Assembly: GCF_014207705.1 (NCBI RefSeq)
Contig: NZ_JACHIU010000001.1
Location: forward strand, 744,001 to 808,000
Direction of reading: 5' to 3'
Length of the DNA: 64,000 nucleotides
Origin: Sphaerisporangium rubeum
Lineage (GTDB): Bacteria; Actinomycetota; Actinomycetes; Streptosporangiales; Streptosporangiaceae
The notes beneath the pieces are model-generated. The model had not been told where the DNA came from, did not search any database, and saw nothing but the letters and a program-made list of their open reading frames with translations. The position numbers were made by a program, and so were the translations under genes. This document shows positions 41,510 through 50,924 of this stretch, in pieces (position 1 is the stretch's first letter; every line of letters begins with the position of its first letter).

Positions 41510-42850
41510 TCACGTGCGGGTCGCTGACTCCCCGCTCCAGGTGACGTGAAGGCGCAAGTCGTTGAGGAGCGTCGGCAGAACGGTCTCCTCGTGAATGGCG
41601 ATGTTCCGGCGGCTCATGACATCCGCGAGAGCGGGCTCCCAGGGGGTGGGGGCCGGTGTGCCGGTCAAGGGGAGCACCATGTCCGGTGGACGGGTGGTCA
41701 CGGCGTTCGAATAGTCGTCGGCGCTCATCCGCCATGGCTTCGCGCCGATCGTGAGCAGGCGTGCCGTGATGGCGACTCCAGGCCAGTCGAAATCACCGTG
41801 GTAGTGCACGGTCACGCCGCCGTCGATGAGTCGTCGCAGTGTCGTCAAGGCCGCTACGGATGGGTTACCCGCGAAGCAGATCAGCGGGACCGGCACCTCG
41901 GTCCGCGCGGCTGCCTGGAGGATCTGGGGGTTCTCGCAGGCGAAGACGTGTGTCCCTGGGACGGACAGGTGCTTGTCCTTCGCGGCGCCGCGAAGTTCGT
42001 ACAGGCTCAGATGGGTCACGAGCTTCAGACCGGCGCGAACGCGCATCATCTCCGACCAGGGGTCGGGGCCAGGTGGCCGCAGGTACCAGCTGAGCACGCT
42101 GCTGGACAGCAGATCCGTCGTCACCCCGAGCCGTGCCCATAGGTTGCGGCGTTCCTCAGCCGACACGGGTGCGGGGACGCCAGAGGCGGCGGCTGCTGCG
42201 CGGAGCATCAGCGAACTCGCGAGGCGTCCGTCGTCAAGGGCATGTGCGTCGCCGGCGCATCGTCCGGCCAGCTCGGCCAGTTCCCAGCTTGACTGAGTCG
42301 TGTCGGCCGCAGCGAAGAGCGCGCTCGACGCCGTGCATTCGGCCAGAACGGCCGAGAACTGCGCGACCGCTACCGTGGCGGCTTCGACACCGGCCCGAGT
42401 CAGCAGTCCAGAGCGGCGTACCCCCTCGGTGAACGCCGGAGCCCAGTCCGCGTCCACGACTCCGGCCACGGATAGAGCGGCGTCCAACGCGGCCCAGATG
42501 CCGGCCCAGGAGGCGCGCGCTGTCTCTCTGGCCGCCACGCGGTCGACGAGATCGCCTTCGGTGAGCTGTCCGACGACCGTCACCAGGCCGGCGGCGGCAG
42601 GAGATGATCGCAAGGCAAGGTCGAGCTCGTTGAGGGGGACGCGGATCCGTCCGGCGGAGAATGACTTGCCGAGCAAGCCGGAAAGCCTGTCGGCCCCGCG
42701 CTCGTCCAACGTGACGAGAACGGTGCCTGTCACGGCCAGCCTGCCGCGTTCTAGCTTGGTGCATACCGCGGCCCACAGCGGTGCGAGGCAGGCGTCGGCG
42801 AGATATTTTCGAGTCTTCTCTGGCAGGTGATGCCGTGTCGGTCCGCTCAT
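41510..42850 (-). CDS. jetD: Wadjet-type JetD, DUF3323/DUF2399 TOPRIM-like nuclease (TIGR02679)
   Basis: A 446-residue protein of the TIGR02679 family, the nuclease of the DUF2397-DUF2398-SMC-DUF2399 cluster classed among Wadjet systems. The C-terminal half is TOPRIM-like: acidic HVFACENPQILQAA near residue 300 and HGDFDWPG (DxD) near residue 350. In Wadjet, JetD cleaves plasmid DNA held by the SMC complex. The ATG at 42848-42850 overlaps the SMC-gene stop as ATGA. It ends 103 bases from the convergent radical SAM gene. It appears full length, with no frameshift. Confidence 0.88.
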   Translation of the reverse strand: MSGPTRHHLPEKTRKYLADACLAPLWAAVCTKLERGRLAVTGTVLVTLDERGADRLSGLLGKSFSAGRIRVPLNELDLALRSSPAAAGLVTVVGQLTEGDLVDRVAARETARASWAGIWAALDAALSVAGVVDADWAPAFTEGVRRSGLLTRAGVEAATVAVAQFSAVLAECTASSALFAAADTTQSSWELAELAGRCAGDAHALDDGRLASSLMLRAAAAASGVPAPVSAEERRNLWARLGVTTDLLSSSVLSWYLRPPGPDPWSEMMRVRAGLKLVTHLSLYELRGAAKDKHLSVPGTHVFACENPQILQAAARTEVPVPLICFAGNPSVAALTTLRRLIDGGVTVHYHGDFDWPGVAITARLLTIGAKPWRMSADDYSNAVTTRPPDMVLPLTGTPAPTPWEPALADVMSRRNIAIHEETVLPTLLNDLRLHVTWSGESATRT

Positions 42851-45800
42851 CGTGCGGCTCGCAGGTGACGGTTGTGGCCGTCCCAGTGCATGTGTGTGGT
42901 CACGGCGGCTGTTCCTTCGCCGCGCCGGATCTCGTAGCAGTCCAATGCGGGAACCTGCTCGTAAAAGCCCCACAACGCGTGGCCGGTCATGGCGAAGTCG
43001 AGGTCGAGACGGACCAGCAACCCCATCAGCTCGCCGATCGTCGGATCGTCGACCTTGGCGAAGGCGTCGTCGAGCAGGATGAGCCGAAGAGCACGTGACG
43101 TGTCAGGCAGTCCCGACAGGTACGCGTCGGCGGCGCCGAAGAGCGTCACGTACGACACGAAGCGGGTCTCCCCCTGACTCAGCTTGGCGCGACGGCTGAT
43201 TTTCCGCTCCTGGCCCGGCTCCGGTCCGGTGATGAAGACCACCACCTCATGCCAGGCGCGGTAGTCCAGGGCCGATTTCAAGTGGTCGGCGTATCCCGCG
43301 GTGGGATCTGTCGCGAAACGCCGTTCGACGCGGGTCTTGAGAAGGTCGGTCAGTTCCTCGGTGAGATCTGGGGCCCGCACATCGTCGGCTATCGCGATCA
43401 GTTCGCGGATCCTCGTGACATCCGCGTCCACGCCTTCGGCGAGACTCCAGCGAAGCCGGACTCCGATGCCGTGGCTGGTACGGATATCCGCGAGGGTCGT
43501 GTTCATCGCCTTGATCAGAGCTTCCGCCTGGCGGAGTCGCTGCCGGAGTTCCTCTGCGACACCGCCGACCACGAATTCGGTGAAGATATTCCTCTCGCGC
43601 TCGGTCAGTGCTTTCTTGCCTTTGGTTCTGCGGTGCTCCAGATCGGCGGCGGCCTCCGGCAGCGAGCGCCGGCCGTTGGCGTCGGCGATCGCCATCAGCC
43701 TGACACCGTCCTGCACCGTGGAGATGACATCGAGCTCCCCGGAGAGTTCACGTTCCGCGTTCTGCTGAGCACGAATCAGGACATTCTCGTCGGCGAGTCG
43801 GCCATCTCGGCCGATCGCGGCAAGCACCTCCGCGACGCCGGCCTCGACACTCGCGGGATCGCTTTCCGTGATCGTGAGCTGGAAGCGTGGCTGTCCGGTC
43901 GCGGATGCCGCCAGCCCCGGCAGCCCCAGCCGGGTCGTCAGTTTTCCCGCCGCCTCGATGAGGAGGCGGCGGGTCTGTGTGGCCGTGTCTCGCGCGATTC
44001 GCGCCTCAGCCTCAGCGGTGCCTTTCCGCTCGGCGAGGCCGGATGCACGTGTCCGCATTTCCTTCAGATCACGACGGCACGCCGTCAATTCCGTCTCAGC
44101 CGCACGCAGCTCCTTACGCACGGTTTCGGCCTCGACGCCGATGCTGGAGCTCAACGCCGCAAGTTCGGCGGCCTCCCCCTGCCACGTCACCCATTGTGTC
44201 TCGGCTGTCTCCTCGGCTTCGCGTCGTTTCAAGCGGGCGGCCTCGCACTCCGCCACGGCCGTCACGTGGGTGCGTATCCTGCGCCGTGCCTCAGTGAGGT
44301 ACCGGACGCTGCTCTCGCACAGATGTAAGGATTCCTGAAGCGCGTGACGTGCGGCGGCGAGTTCCTCGGCCGAGTCCGGCAGGCCGAAGTCGGCACACGC
44401 GTCCCGGTGTGCGGCAAGGGCTTCGGTCCATTCACGGCGGAGCCTTACCGCGGCCCCCCGTTCCTTGCGTGCCTCCGCCTCGGCCTTCTTCGCCTGACGT
44501 TCGCCGGCCGTGACAAGGACTTCGGCTGTTCGCACTGCATGACCGCGCGGAGCGGAACGCACCAGCGCGTCGAGTTCCTGGCGTTTGCCGAGCAGAGCCG
44601 ACTGTTGGACGACGCGAGCCTCGGCGGAAGCGGTCAGCATGGCGAGTGACTCGTCGATCTCGGCGATTCGTGCGGCTCTGGCGGCGGCTCGGGTGGCTGC
44701 GCCGATGTGCCGGGCCGTCGTCGCTCGGTGGCGGCCGGCCAGAGGACCGTTGCCCCATGCTCCATCGGTGTCCACCCAGGTCGGGTGACTGCGATCGTTC
44801 AGCGCGATCCTGGAGAGCACGCCACGGACCTGCTCGGCGGATAGCCGGCTTGTCGGGTCTGGAGTCAGCGCTTCATTCAGGGAGCACGTCGCCATGGGGC
44901 CGGTAGGACGCAGGAGTAACTGTCCGTCGGAGGCGATGAGAGCGCCATCGGTGGTGATCGTGGCCGTGAGCAGTCCCGATGCGAGCAGGGCGGCTTCAAG
45001 GCCGGCACGTTGCGGTGCGTCGAGATGGGAAGCGAAGTCCACGGCGCGCCACAGTGGCACCTCTCCCTCGGACGGTACGCGTGTCCAGTGTGGCGCCGGG
45101 GGATCGGGGTCGTGCGCGGCGAGCAGCCCGGTCCGCTCCGCCATCAGCTCTCGACGTTCCTTGTCTTCGGTCTCCTGCGCTATGTCGAGTAGGTAAAGCT
45201 CGCGGGAGATCTCGTCGTGGACCGGGGAGGAGGCCCGCGCGGCGACATCCTCGAGTTCGGTGAGCAGATCGGCGCTGTCGCCACCGGTGAGCACGTCGGC
45301 GTTCTCCAGTACCGCTCTGAGCGCGGTGCGGCGCCAGTCGACGTCACTCAGCAGTTCTCTGGTGGCCTCCGCATCCAGCCACGCACGCCATGAGCGCGCC
45401 AAGGCGAGTCCGGCCTCGTCCCTGGCCTGCTCCTTCTCTGCCACCTCCTGCAGTAGGTCGGCGAGGCGTTGCTCCGCCTCAGAGGCGCGATCGTCGGCTG
45501 TCCGCACCCTGAGCGCCTGCTTGTCAAGGCGCTGGGCCTGATCCAGCCGCGCTGCCGCGTGTACGTTCCGCTGCCGCGCCGCCTGCGCCACCGACTTCAC
45601 TTGCTCGACGGTCCCGCTGAGGTCCTCAGGCGTCACTTCGAGGCGGACGGGTGCCGGCCGGGTTACCGGCTCCGGGTCGGAGTGCAGGGTGGGCCTGGAC
45701 ACCTCCACTGATCCCGGCTGGTCGATTCGGACGCAATCGACGTGAGGCAGGGATGCGTGGAGGCCGGCTCGCGACAAACAGTCGCGTGCCTCTGCCATGC

Positions 45801-47067
45801 CGGCGACGGCGTCGCCGGTCGCTTCCACGGCCTCGGCGGCGCATTCGTCGGCTTTTCTCACCTTCGCGTGCTCGTTGTCCCCGGCGGTGTTCGCGGCTTG
45901 GATGGCCAGCTCGGCGGCGCGCTCAAGAGCCCGGACCGTCTGCTCCCTGTCCTCCAGGTCTCTGGCGTCGCCGTACTCCTTGGACCCGCGGATGCCTTCC
46001 ACGGTCCTGCTCAGCTCGTCCTCGGTGGCCGCCAGCTCTCCCACGCGTGCCTCGGTCAGGGAGTGCTCCTCGGTCAGCCGCAGGTGTATGTCGCGGGCTT
46101 CATCGGCCTCCCGTTCGGCTTCTGTCACGGCTACGGCGGTGGCCTGGGTGGCCTTGGCGGTCTCGCTCAGAACCCCTGCGGCGTAACGCCGGTATGTGTC
46201 GAGGAAGGCGGCCACCACGCGGTGTGCTGTTTCCAGGCGCTGCTGAGCGTCTCGTGTCTCCGAGAGCTCGTCGAGCCGTTCACCTGCCCGGCCCAGTGCG
46301 GCCTCGCTCGGCGGCGGCAGCGCGTCGGACAGAATCTGCGGCAGCTTCCCTTCGTCGATTCGGTTGCCGACGTCGGGAGACCGTAGCGTACGCAGAAGCT
46401 GGAGCAGGCCGGCGAAACGGTCCTTTCCCGAGTCACCCGGCAATCCGAAGATGGCCGTCCGGACACGCTCGCGATGAATCTCCGGCGAATCGGTGATCCG
46501 ATCCGCACCGATCAGGCTCGCCAGATCATCCCGCGACAACGGAACGCGGTCCTCACTGAGAAGATGAAGGTCATGCCCCACCCGGTTCGGCGTCGTGAAG
46601 TACCACGCCTTCGCTTCCCCTGCGGACCTCGAGAACCGAATCAATGCCCCAAGGGTGATGTGTTCGCGCTGCGCCGCACCACCCTGCGTCACCGTGGTGT
46701 CGTCACCATGGCGCATGAGTTCGAGCCACAGGTATCCCAGCCGGTTCTGCTGGTCGTCACCGCCGACCCGCATGAGGTCTTCCAGTCGGACACGGCCCGA
46801 TCCGGTGGCGTCCATCTTGCGGCGGTCGGCGTCGAGGAGGAACGGCAGAAGCATCTCAAGCGCACGGGATTTCCCCGAGCCATTGGTGCCTCGCAGCACC
46901 ATCCTTCCACCGGAGAACTCGAACTCGGTGTCGTAGTAGTACCAGACATTGACGACGCCGGCCCGATGAAGGCGCCACCGATGTGGATGATGCTTGGCCG
47001 GAGTCATTTCGACGCCAACGGGACCGCCGGTCAGGGGAACGGTGTGTGCACGGCTCAGGATGGTCAT
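42847..47067 (-). CDS. jetC: Wadjet-type JetC, SMC/SbcC-like ATPase (TIGR02680)
   Basis: A 1,406-residue SMC-like ATPase. The N-terminal half-site has Walker A GTNGSGKS at residues 60-67; a long arginine/glutamate/alanine-rich coiled coil fills the middle (about 300-600 and 900-1150); the C-terminal half-site has the signature SQGE near 1297 and Walker B LRLILLDDAFAKVDD near 1327-1341, then the switch-like TGHALWGFYE. In Wadjet the SMC motor senses and extrudes small circular DNA. Start ATG 47065-47067 has GGAG five bases upstream, 16 bases after the DUF2398 gene. All expected ATPase motifs are intact. Confidence 0.92.
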   Translation of the reverse strand: MTILSRAHTVPLTGGPVGVEMTPAKHHPHRWRLHRAGVVNVWYYYDTEFEFSGGRMVLRGTNGSGKSRALEMLLPFLLDADRRKMDATGSGRVRLEDLMRVGGDDQQNRLGYLWLELMRHGDDTTVTQGGAAQREHITLGALIRFSRSAGEAKAWYFTTPNRVGHDLHLLSEDRVPLSRDDLASLIGADRITDSPEIHRERVRTAIFGLPGDSGKDRFAGLLQLLRTLRSPDVGNRIDEGKLPQILSDALPPPSEAALGRAGERLDELSETRDAQQRLETAHRVVAAFLDTYRRYAAGVLSETAKATQATAVAVTEAEREADEARDIHLRLTEEHSLTEARVGELAATEDELSRTVEGIRGSKEYGDARDLEDREQTVRALERAAELAIQAANTAGDNEHAKVRKADECAAEAVEATGDAVAGMAEARDCLSRAGLHASLPHVDCVRIDQPGSVEVSRPTLHSDPEPVTRPAPVRLEVTPEDLSGTVEQVKSVAQAARQRNVHAAARLDQAQRLDKQALRVRTADDRASEAEQRLADLLQEVAEKEQARDEAGLALARSWRAWLDAEATRELLSDVDWRRTALRAVLENADVLTGGDSADLLTELEDVAARASSPVHDEISRELYLLDIAQETEDKERRELMAERTGLLAAHDPDPPAPHWTRVPSEGEVPLWRAVDFASHLDAPQRAGLEAALLASGLLTATITTDGALIASDGQLLLRPTGPMATCSLNEALTPDPTSRLSAEQVRGVLSRIALNDRSHPTWVDTDGAWGNGPLAGRHRATTARHIGAATRAAARAARIAEIDESLAMLTASAEARVVQQSALLGKRQELDALVRSAPRGHAVRTAEVLVTAGERQAKKAEAEARKERGAAVRLRREWTEALAAHRDACADFGLPDSAEELAAARHALQESLHLCESSVRYLTEARRRIRTHVTAVAECEAARLKRREAEETAETQWVTWQGEAAELAALSSSIGVEAETVRKELRAAETELTACRRDLKEMRTRASGLAERKGTAEAEARIARDTATQTRRLLIEAAGKLTTRLGLPGLAASATGQPRFQLTITESDPASVEAGVAEVLAAIGRDGRLADENVLIRAQQNAERELSGELDVISTVQDGVRLMAIADANGRRSLPEAAADLEHRRTKGKKALTERERNIFTEFVVGGVAEELRQRLRQAEALIKAMNTTLADIRTSHGIGVRLRWSLAEGVDADVTRIRELIAIADDVRAPDLTEELTDLLKTRVERRFATDPTAGYADHLKSALDYRAWHEVVVFITGPEPGQERKISRRAKLSQGETRFVSYVTLFGAADAYLSGLPDTSRALRLILLDDAFAKVDDPTIGELMGLLVRLDLDFAMTGHALWGFYEQVPALDCYEIRRGEGTAAVTTHMHWDGHNRHLRAAR

Positions 47068-47083
47068 GACCTCTCCACGGTTC

Positions 47084-48304
47084 TCAGTCGGCGACCAGCA
47101 GTTCTTGGACGTACCGCGGACCGTCGTTCAGACGCTGCTTGGAGCGTGTCGTGGCCGGTGTGTGCACCGCGGGACGGTACCGGGCCGCGGCGGGATGGAC
47201 GATGAGGCCGTCGGTGACGACGGTCACCAGGCCCACCGATCGCAGCAGGTGGACGACGTCGTCGCGCAGCCGCCGGGGATCGTCGAGTACGTCGCCACGC
47301 CACGCCTTGGCGTGGACGCGTGCGAGATTCCTGAGGCGGTCGTCGATGACGGGCCAGGGGGCGAGCACACCGGGTAAGGTCCGGCCGTCGAGGGTCGACT
47401 GGGTGGCCGCGTCCGGCTGGAGGCTGTCGATGAGCGCGGCGATGAGAAGCAGCGAAGCCTGCCGTACCGTCCCGGTACCGGGGAACGCGATGTCGGTGAG
47501 TTCTTCGTCGGTGTCGTAGGCCAGAGCACCTTCAGCGCGGACCTCCAGGCTGAGGCCGAAAATCTCGTCGAGGACACGCGTGAGTTCCCTGCGTTCCCTT
47601 CTCAGGACGTCGCGCTCGGCATCGCTGAGATCACTCCGATGCGACACCGGGTTCTCCACCAGCTTGCGGCGCAACGTGATCCGGGGCTGCTCGGGTGTGT
47701 CGGGATCCACGGCCCACATCAGGCTCGGCCAGTCGAGATCATGCAGTGGTCGTTTGATGAGGTGAGGCAGCAATCCCCTGGTGATGGACAGCAGCGCCTC
47801 ATCGTGGCGCTCGCTCCAGGCCGCCACGGTTCCATCTGTTTCGCTCAGCACCCCCCACGACACGAGAAGCTCGATCGCGGTGACGAGGTCGCGGCGTTCG
47901 GCGAGGGTGTCGTCGAACGTGAGTCCGGTGGCGGCCGCGTCGGTCCGGATCTGTGCGACGAGCTGTGACAGCAGGATCTGCTCACCCACATCCCGCAGCA
48001 GCAGGCCGGCGCAGACCAGCGAGAGATAGGTGTAGGTCCGCGGCGTGAACTCGGCGCCGGAGGAGCGGCGAGCCGGCCGGACAGGAGCATCGACGGAGAG
48101 CGGCGTCTTGGTGAGGCGCGCGAAACCGGATTCGACGACGAGAGCGTAACCGAGCACGCGTGCGAAGGCCTGTTTGAGCGTGCCGGCGTGCCGGCGTACG
48201 AGCGCGAGCTGCTCAGGGTGGCGATGCGCCGTGAGCACGGGCTGCTGGAGAAGCACCCTGGCGGCCCGGCGCCGCTCCTCCGCATCATGGGCCGCGGTGG
48301 TCAT
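47084..48304 (-). CDS. jetB: Wadjet-type JetB, DUF2398 family (TIGR02678)
   Basis: A 406-residue DUF2398 protein, corresponding to the KITE/MukE-like partner of the SMC complex in Wadjet. It is rich in winged-helix-type segments (VLLQQPVLTAHRHPEQLALV, RRDLVTAIELLVSWGVLSE); no enzymatic motif is visible. The ATG at 48302-48304 overlaps the DUF2397 gene as ATGA and is followed 16 bases downstream by the SMC gene. Assignment rests on cluster order plus the characteristic FTPRTYTYLSLVCAGLL segment. Confidence 0.87.
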   Translation of the reverse strand: MTTAAHDAEERRRAARVLLQQPVLTAHRHPEQLALVRRHAGTLKQAFARVLGYALVVESGFARLTKTPLSVDAPVRPARRSSGAEFTPRTYTYLSLVCAGLLLRDVGEQILLSQLVAQIRTDAAATGLTFDDTLAERRDLVTAIELLVSWGVLSETDGTVAAWSERHDEALLSITRGLLPHLIKRPLHDLDWPSLMWAVDPDTPEQPRITLRRKLVENPVSHRSDLSDAERDVLRRERRELTRVLDEIFGLSLEVRAEGALAYDTDEELTDIAFPGTGTVRQASLLLIAALIDSLQPDAATQSTLDGRTLPGVLAPWPVIDDRLRNLARVHAKAWRGDVLDDPRRLRDDVVHLLRSVGLVTVVTDGLIVHPAAARYRPAVHTPATTRSKQRLNDGPRYVQELLVAD

Positions 48305-49803
48305 CTCTCTGTTCCCGTCCGGTCGTCGTCGGCTCGAACATCGGTGGAGCCGTCGAGTGGTGTGACGTGCAGGCTTATGTCGTGGACTACGAGCCGGCCG
48401 TCATCGGAGTGAATGCGGGTCGCTCCACCCGGCCGAGGTACGGCGACCAGCGTGAGGCGCAGATCGGTGTCCGATGAGGTCACCGGACCGGTCAGATCAT
48501 GTGCGATGGCGAGCAGGCCGGAGAGCTTCTCGAGTAGCAGGTCGCGGGCCGCTCGGGAGATCCGCGCGTCGCTGAGATCACCCACTGCGACAAGCTCGGC
48601 CGCCGCACCCGCTTTGCGTTCCGCCTCCTCGCGTGCCTCCGCCAACAGCCGCTCACGATCGATACCAGGGTCGGGAACCCGTGCGGTACGGCCTCGTGCG
48701 GTCCGGTCCCCGCGTTCCCGCAGCGACACCGGCACATCCACGGGGTCGGTCTCCCACCACGACGTGGCCGGTGCGACGTCGGCCCCCGTCTCGTCGGGCC
48801 CCATGAGCAGGTGCCGGGAGGGGTAGGCGCCGAAGGCCGCCGCGAAGATGCGGTGCGCTTCCTCTGTCTCGGCCTCGGCGAACCACGCGGCGAGCCGGAG
48901 GAAGTCGTTGCGGCGGGAGACCCCGGTCTCTGCGGCGGCCAGCATGCGTTTGGCGTTCGCGAGGAGCTGGCCGAGCGCCTGTTCGGCGGCCGACCGCAAC
49001 TGGGCCGGTCCGGAGCGGCCTTCTCCGCCGCTGTACCAGGCACGCAGGTCGTGCCATTCGGCGGCTGTCCGGCCCGGTGATCGCTCCGCGGGGCTCCCGT
49101 CGGGGCCGGTGAGCTGAGGGAGCGTGGCGAGGGCCGCGAGAAGCCGGTCGAGATCGGTGATGACCCTTTCGACCCGATCGGCGACCGCAGGCGCGTGCCT
49201 GGCGACATCGGCTGTGATGAGATCGACGTACTGCAGAAGCATGGTCTTGAATTCCGTGTACTCCGATCCCGCCAGATCGTAGCGGGAGAGCACCTCGTGC
49301 AGATTGCTGTAGAAGTCCCGCACGCTCTCGGTGAACAACCGCTGGTTGTTGAAGACGGTCGTCACATCGGCGGCCAGCGCCTCCTTGTCCATGCGCCGTC
49401 GCTCGGCAAGCCGCGCCAGGATGCGGTCGAGGAGTTCGACGGTACGGCCGAGCAGTTCCCTGGCGACCTCGCGTGCGCCGTCGGTCGCGGAGAGCAGTTC
49501 CTCGATCTGCCGATGGACCCGGCCGCCGAGTTTGGAGACCTGATATCGGGAACGTGAGCGCAGCAATTCCGCGACCGTGGAGACCCGCGCGTCGCGCACC
49601 GACCGGACGAGGTTGCCCCACGCCTCCAGTTGCTTGCACCGCTGCTCCACGTCGTCCGCGATCATGACGACCCCGGCCTTGGCCAGCAACGCGGTGGCCT
49701 CCGCGGCGGACAGATCTGTGAGCAAGGTGTCGGTGAAGATCCTCATGAGCGCGATGTATTCATGAGCACACTTGTCCGCGGTGGCGTATCGATAAAGATC
49801 CAA
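48301..49803 (-). CDS. jetA: Wadjet-type JetA, DUF2397 family (TIGR02677)
   Basis: A 500-residue DUF2397 protein, equivalent to the kleisin/MukF-like subunit. It starts with LYRYATADKCAHEYIALMRI, typical for the family, and contains long helical regions plus a Ser/Arg-rich stretch. The only initiation codon in frame after the upstream TAA is TTG at 49801-49803, with no good Shine-Dalgarno; the codons before it (GLPPGIQAR) still look coding, so a rarer start (ATT) or sequence change upstream is possible. It is first in the jetABCD operon and overlaps jetB by ATGA. Confidence 0.85.
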   Translation of the reverse strand: MDLYRYATADKCAHEYIALMRIFTDTLLTDLSAAEATALLAKAGVVMIADDVEQRCKQLEAWGNLVRSVRDARVSTVAELLRSRSRYQVSKLGGRVHRQIEELLSATDGAREVARELLGRTVELLDRILARLAERRRMDKEALAADVTTVFNNQRLFTESVRDFYSNLHEVLSRYDLAGSEYTEFKTMLLQYVDLITADVARHAPAVADRVERVITDLDRLLAALATLPQLTGPDGSPAERSPGRTAAEWHDLRAWYSGGEGRSGPAQLRSAAEQALGQLLANAKRMLAAAETGVSRRNDFLRLAAWFAEAETEEAHRIFAAAFGAYPSRHLLMGPDETGADVAPATSWWETDPVDVPVSLRERGDRTARGRTARVPDPGIDRERLLAEAREEAERKAGAAAELVAVGDLSDARISRAARDLLLEKLSGLLAIAHDLTGPVTSSDTDLRLTLVAVPRPGGATRIHSDDGRLVVHDISLHVTPLDGSTDVRADDDRTGTER

Positions 49804-50132
49804 TCGCGCCTGTATACCGGGGGGTAAGCCTGCGGTGTCGTCCTGTCCAATGGCCTGTCCGCTTTACTCCTGTCATCGGCAGAAGATCTCGAACCGCTGG
49901 CATGCGGAACTGTTCGGACCAAGCTAGACCACGTTCACGACATTTTTCCGGCTAATGACGCCGAACGCCTCGCGTCGAAAATCTTTTCGAGACGGCGATG
50001 GTCGGGGGAATGTGAAGTGCTCTCGCAGTCACGGTATAAATCTTGAATTTGGACAAATCCTGAAATAAATCTATTAGGCGATGTCATTTGGGGCTGTCCG
50101 ATCTGGCGTGCCGAACTCGGTCGCCGGCCCTG
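49804..50132. promoter_or_regulatory. intergenic region between DISARM and Wadjet operons
   Basis: These 329 bases carry no gene. They should hold the jetABCD promoter and the drmABC terminator. TCGAAAA-TC-TTTTCGA (49975-49990) is a 7-bp-arm inverted repeat that could be an operator or short hairpin; the stretch at about 50030-50090 is A/T-rich (including GGTATAAATC) and is the best place for a minus-strand promoter. I cannot assign -35/-10 boxes with confidence. Confidence 0.45.
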
Positions 50133-50924
50133 TCACCTTGAGAACGGCGGCCGGTCCGTCGCTACCAGGAGGCCTACGTCCGGCCGCATCAAGGCGCGCA
50201 GATGGGTGACGATGCGGGACACCGTGGCGGGGTCGCGGAGGATGACGCCGATCTCGATGTTGGACATGAGAGCGCGGGTGGTGAGGTTGGCGCTGCCGAG
50301 GAGGACGGTAGTGGTGTCGGCGGCGAGGAGCTTGGCGTGGAGTGCGGCGCCTTGGGGTCGGCGAGCGGGGGGCCAGGTCCAGAAGGTGGCCTTGCCGGTG
50401 AGTAATCGGAAGGCGTCGGCGCTGGAGGGGCCTCTGAGGGTGCCGCCTTCCTCGGCGGCCGTCTCCAGTACGAGGTCCACGCGGACGCCGCGATCCGCTG
50501 CGGCGGCGAGTTCCTCCGCGACCTCATGGACGCCGTACGCGGCGTAACTCACCACCAGCAGCGATTCCTTGGCGGCGCGCACGATCTCGGTGACGGCGGA
50601 GACGGTGAGGCGGACGGGGACGGCCTCGGTGGTGGGGCCGCTGACCACGACGGAGGGACGGCGCGCGGACTCCGTTACGTGGACGCGAGTGGCGGCCTCC
50701 AAGGCGAGTGCCACGCCGGAGCCGGATACCTCAGGTGCGTGGCGTCGCCAGGCGTCCACCAGGCGGATCGCCTGGGGCGAGGCGGAGGGACGGGACTCGA
50801 TCAGGCGGGGGAGCACACCGTCGGGGGTTTCGGCGGTCCGAAGAAGGGTGACCCAGGCCTTGAGATGGGAGAGCGGCAGGTCCGTGGCCAGGGCCGCGAT
50901 CGTCTGGCTGAGATGGCCGGTCAT
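50133..50924 (-). CDS. drmC: DISARM protein DrmC, phospholipase D-like
   Basis: A 263-residue phospholipase-D-superfamily protein. The HxK motif lies in ALHAKLLAADTTTVLLGSANLT (in pieces LHAKLLAADTTTVLLG and SANLT, about residues 196-217), giving one PLD half-site, so it probably dimerises. Such proteins act as nucleases in defence contexts; in DISARM, DrmC is dispensable for some phages. The ATG at 50922-50924 overlaps drmB as ATGA. The N-terminal 90 residues are helical and lack motifs. Confidence 0.87.
   Translation of the reverse strand: MTGHLSQTIAALATDLPLSHLKAWVTLLRTAETPDGVLPRLIESRPSASPQAIRLVDAWRRHAPEVSGSGVALALEAATRVHVTESARRPSVVVSGPTTEAVPVRLTVSAVTEIVRAAKESLLVVSYAAYGVHEVAEELAAAADRGVRVDLVLETAAEEGGTLRGPSSADAFRLLTGKATFWTWPPARRPQGAALHAKLLAADTTTVLLGSANLTTRALMSNIEIGVILRDPATVSRIVTHLRALMRPDVGLLVATDRPPFSR

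Noticed and set aside
49921-50100. A prophage or integrase attachment site between the Wadjet and DISARM operons
   Set aside because: No direct repeat, tRNA gene or integrase is visible; only a short inverted repeat and A/T-rich sequence.
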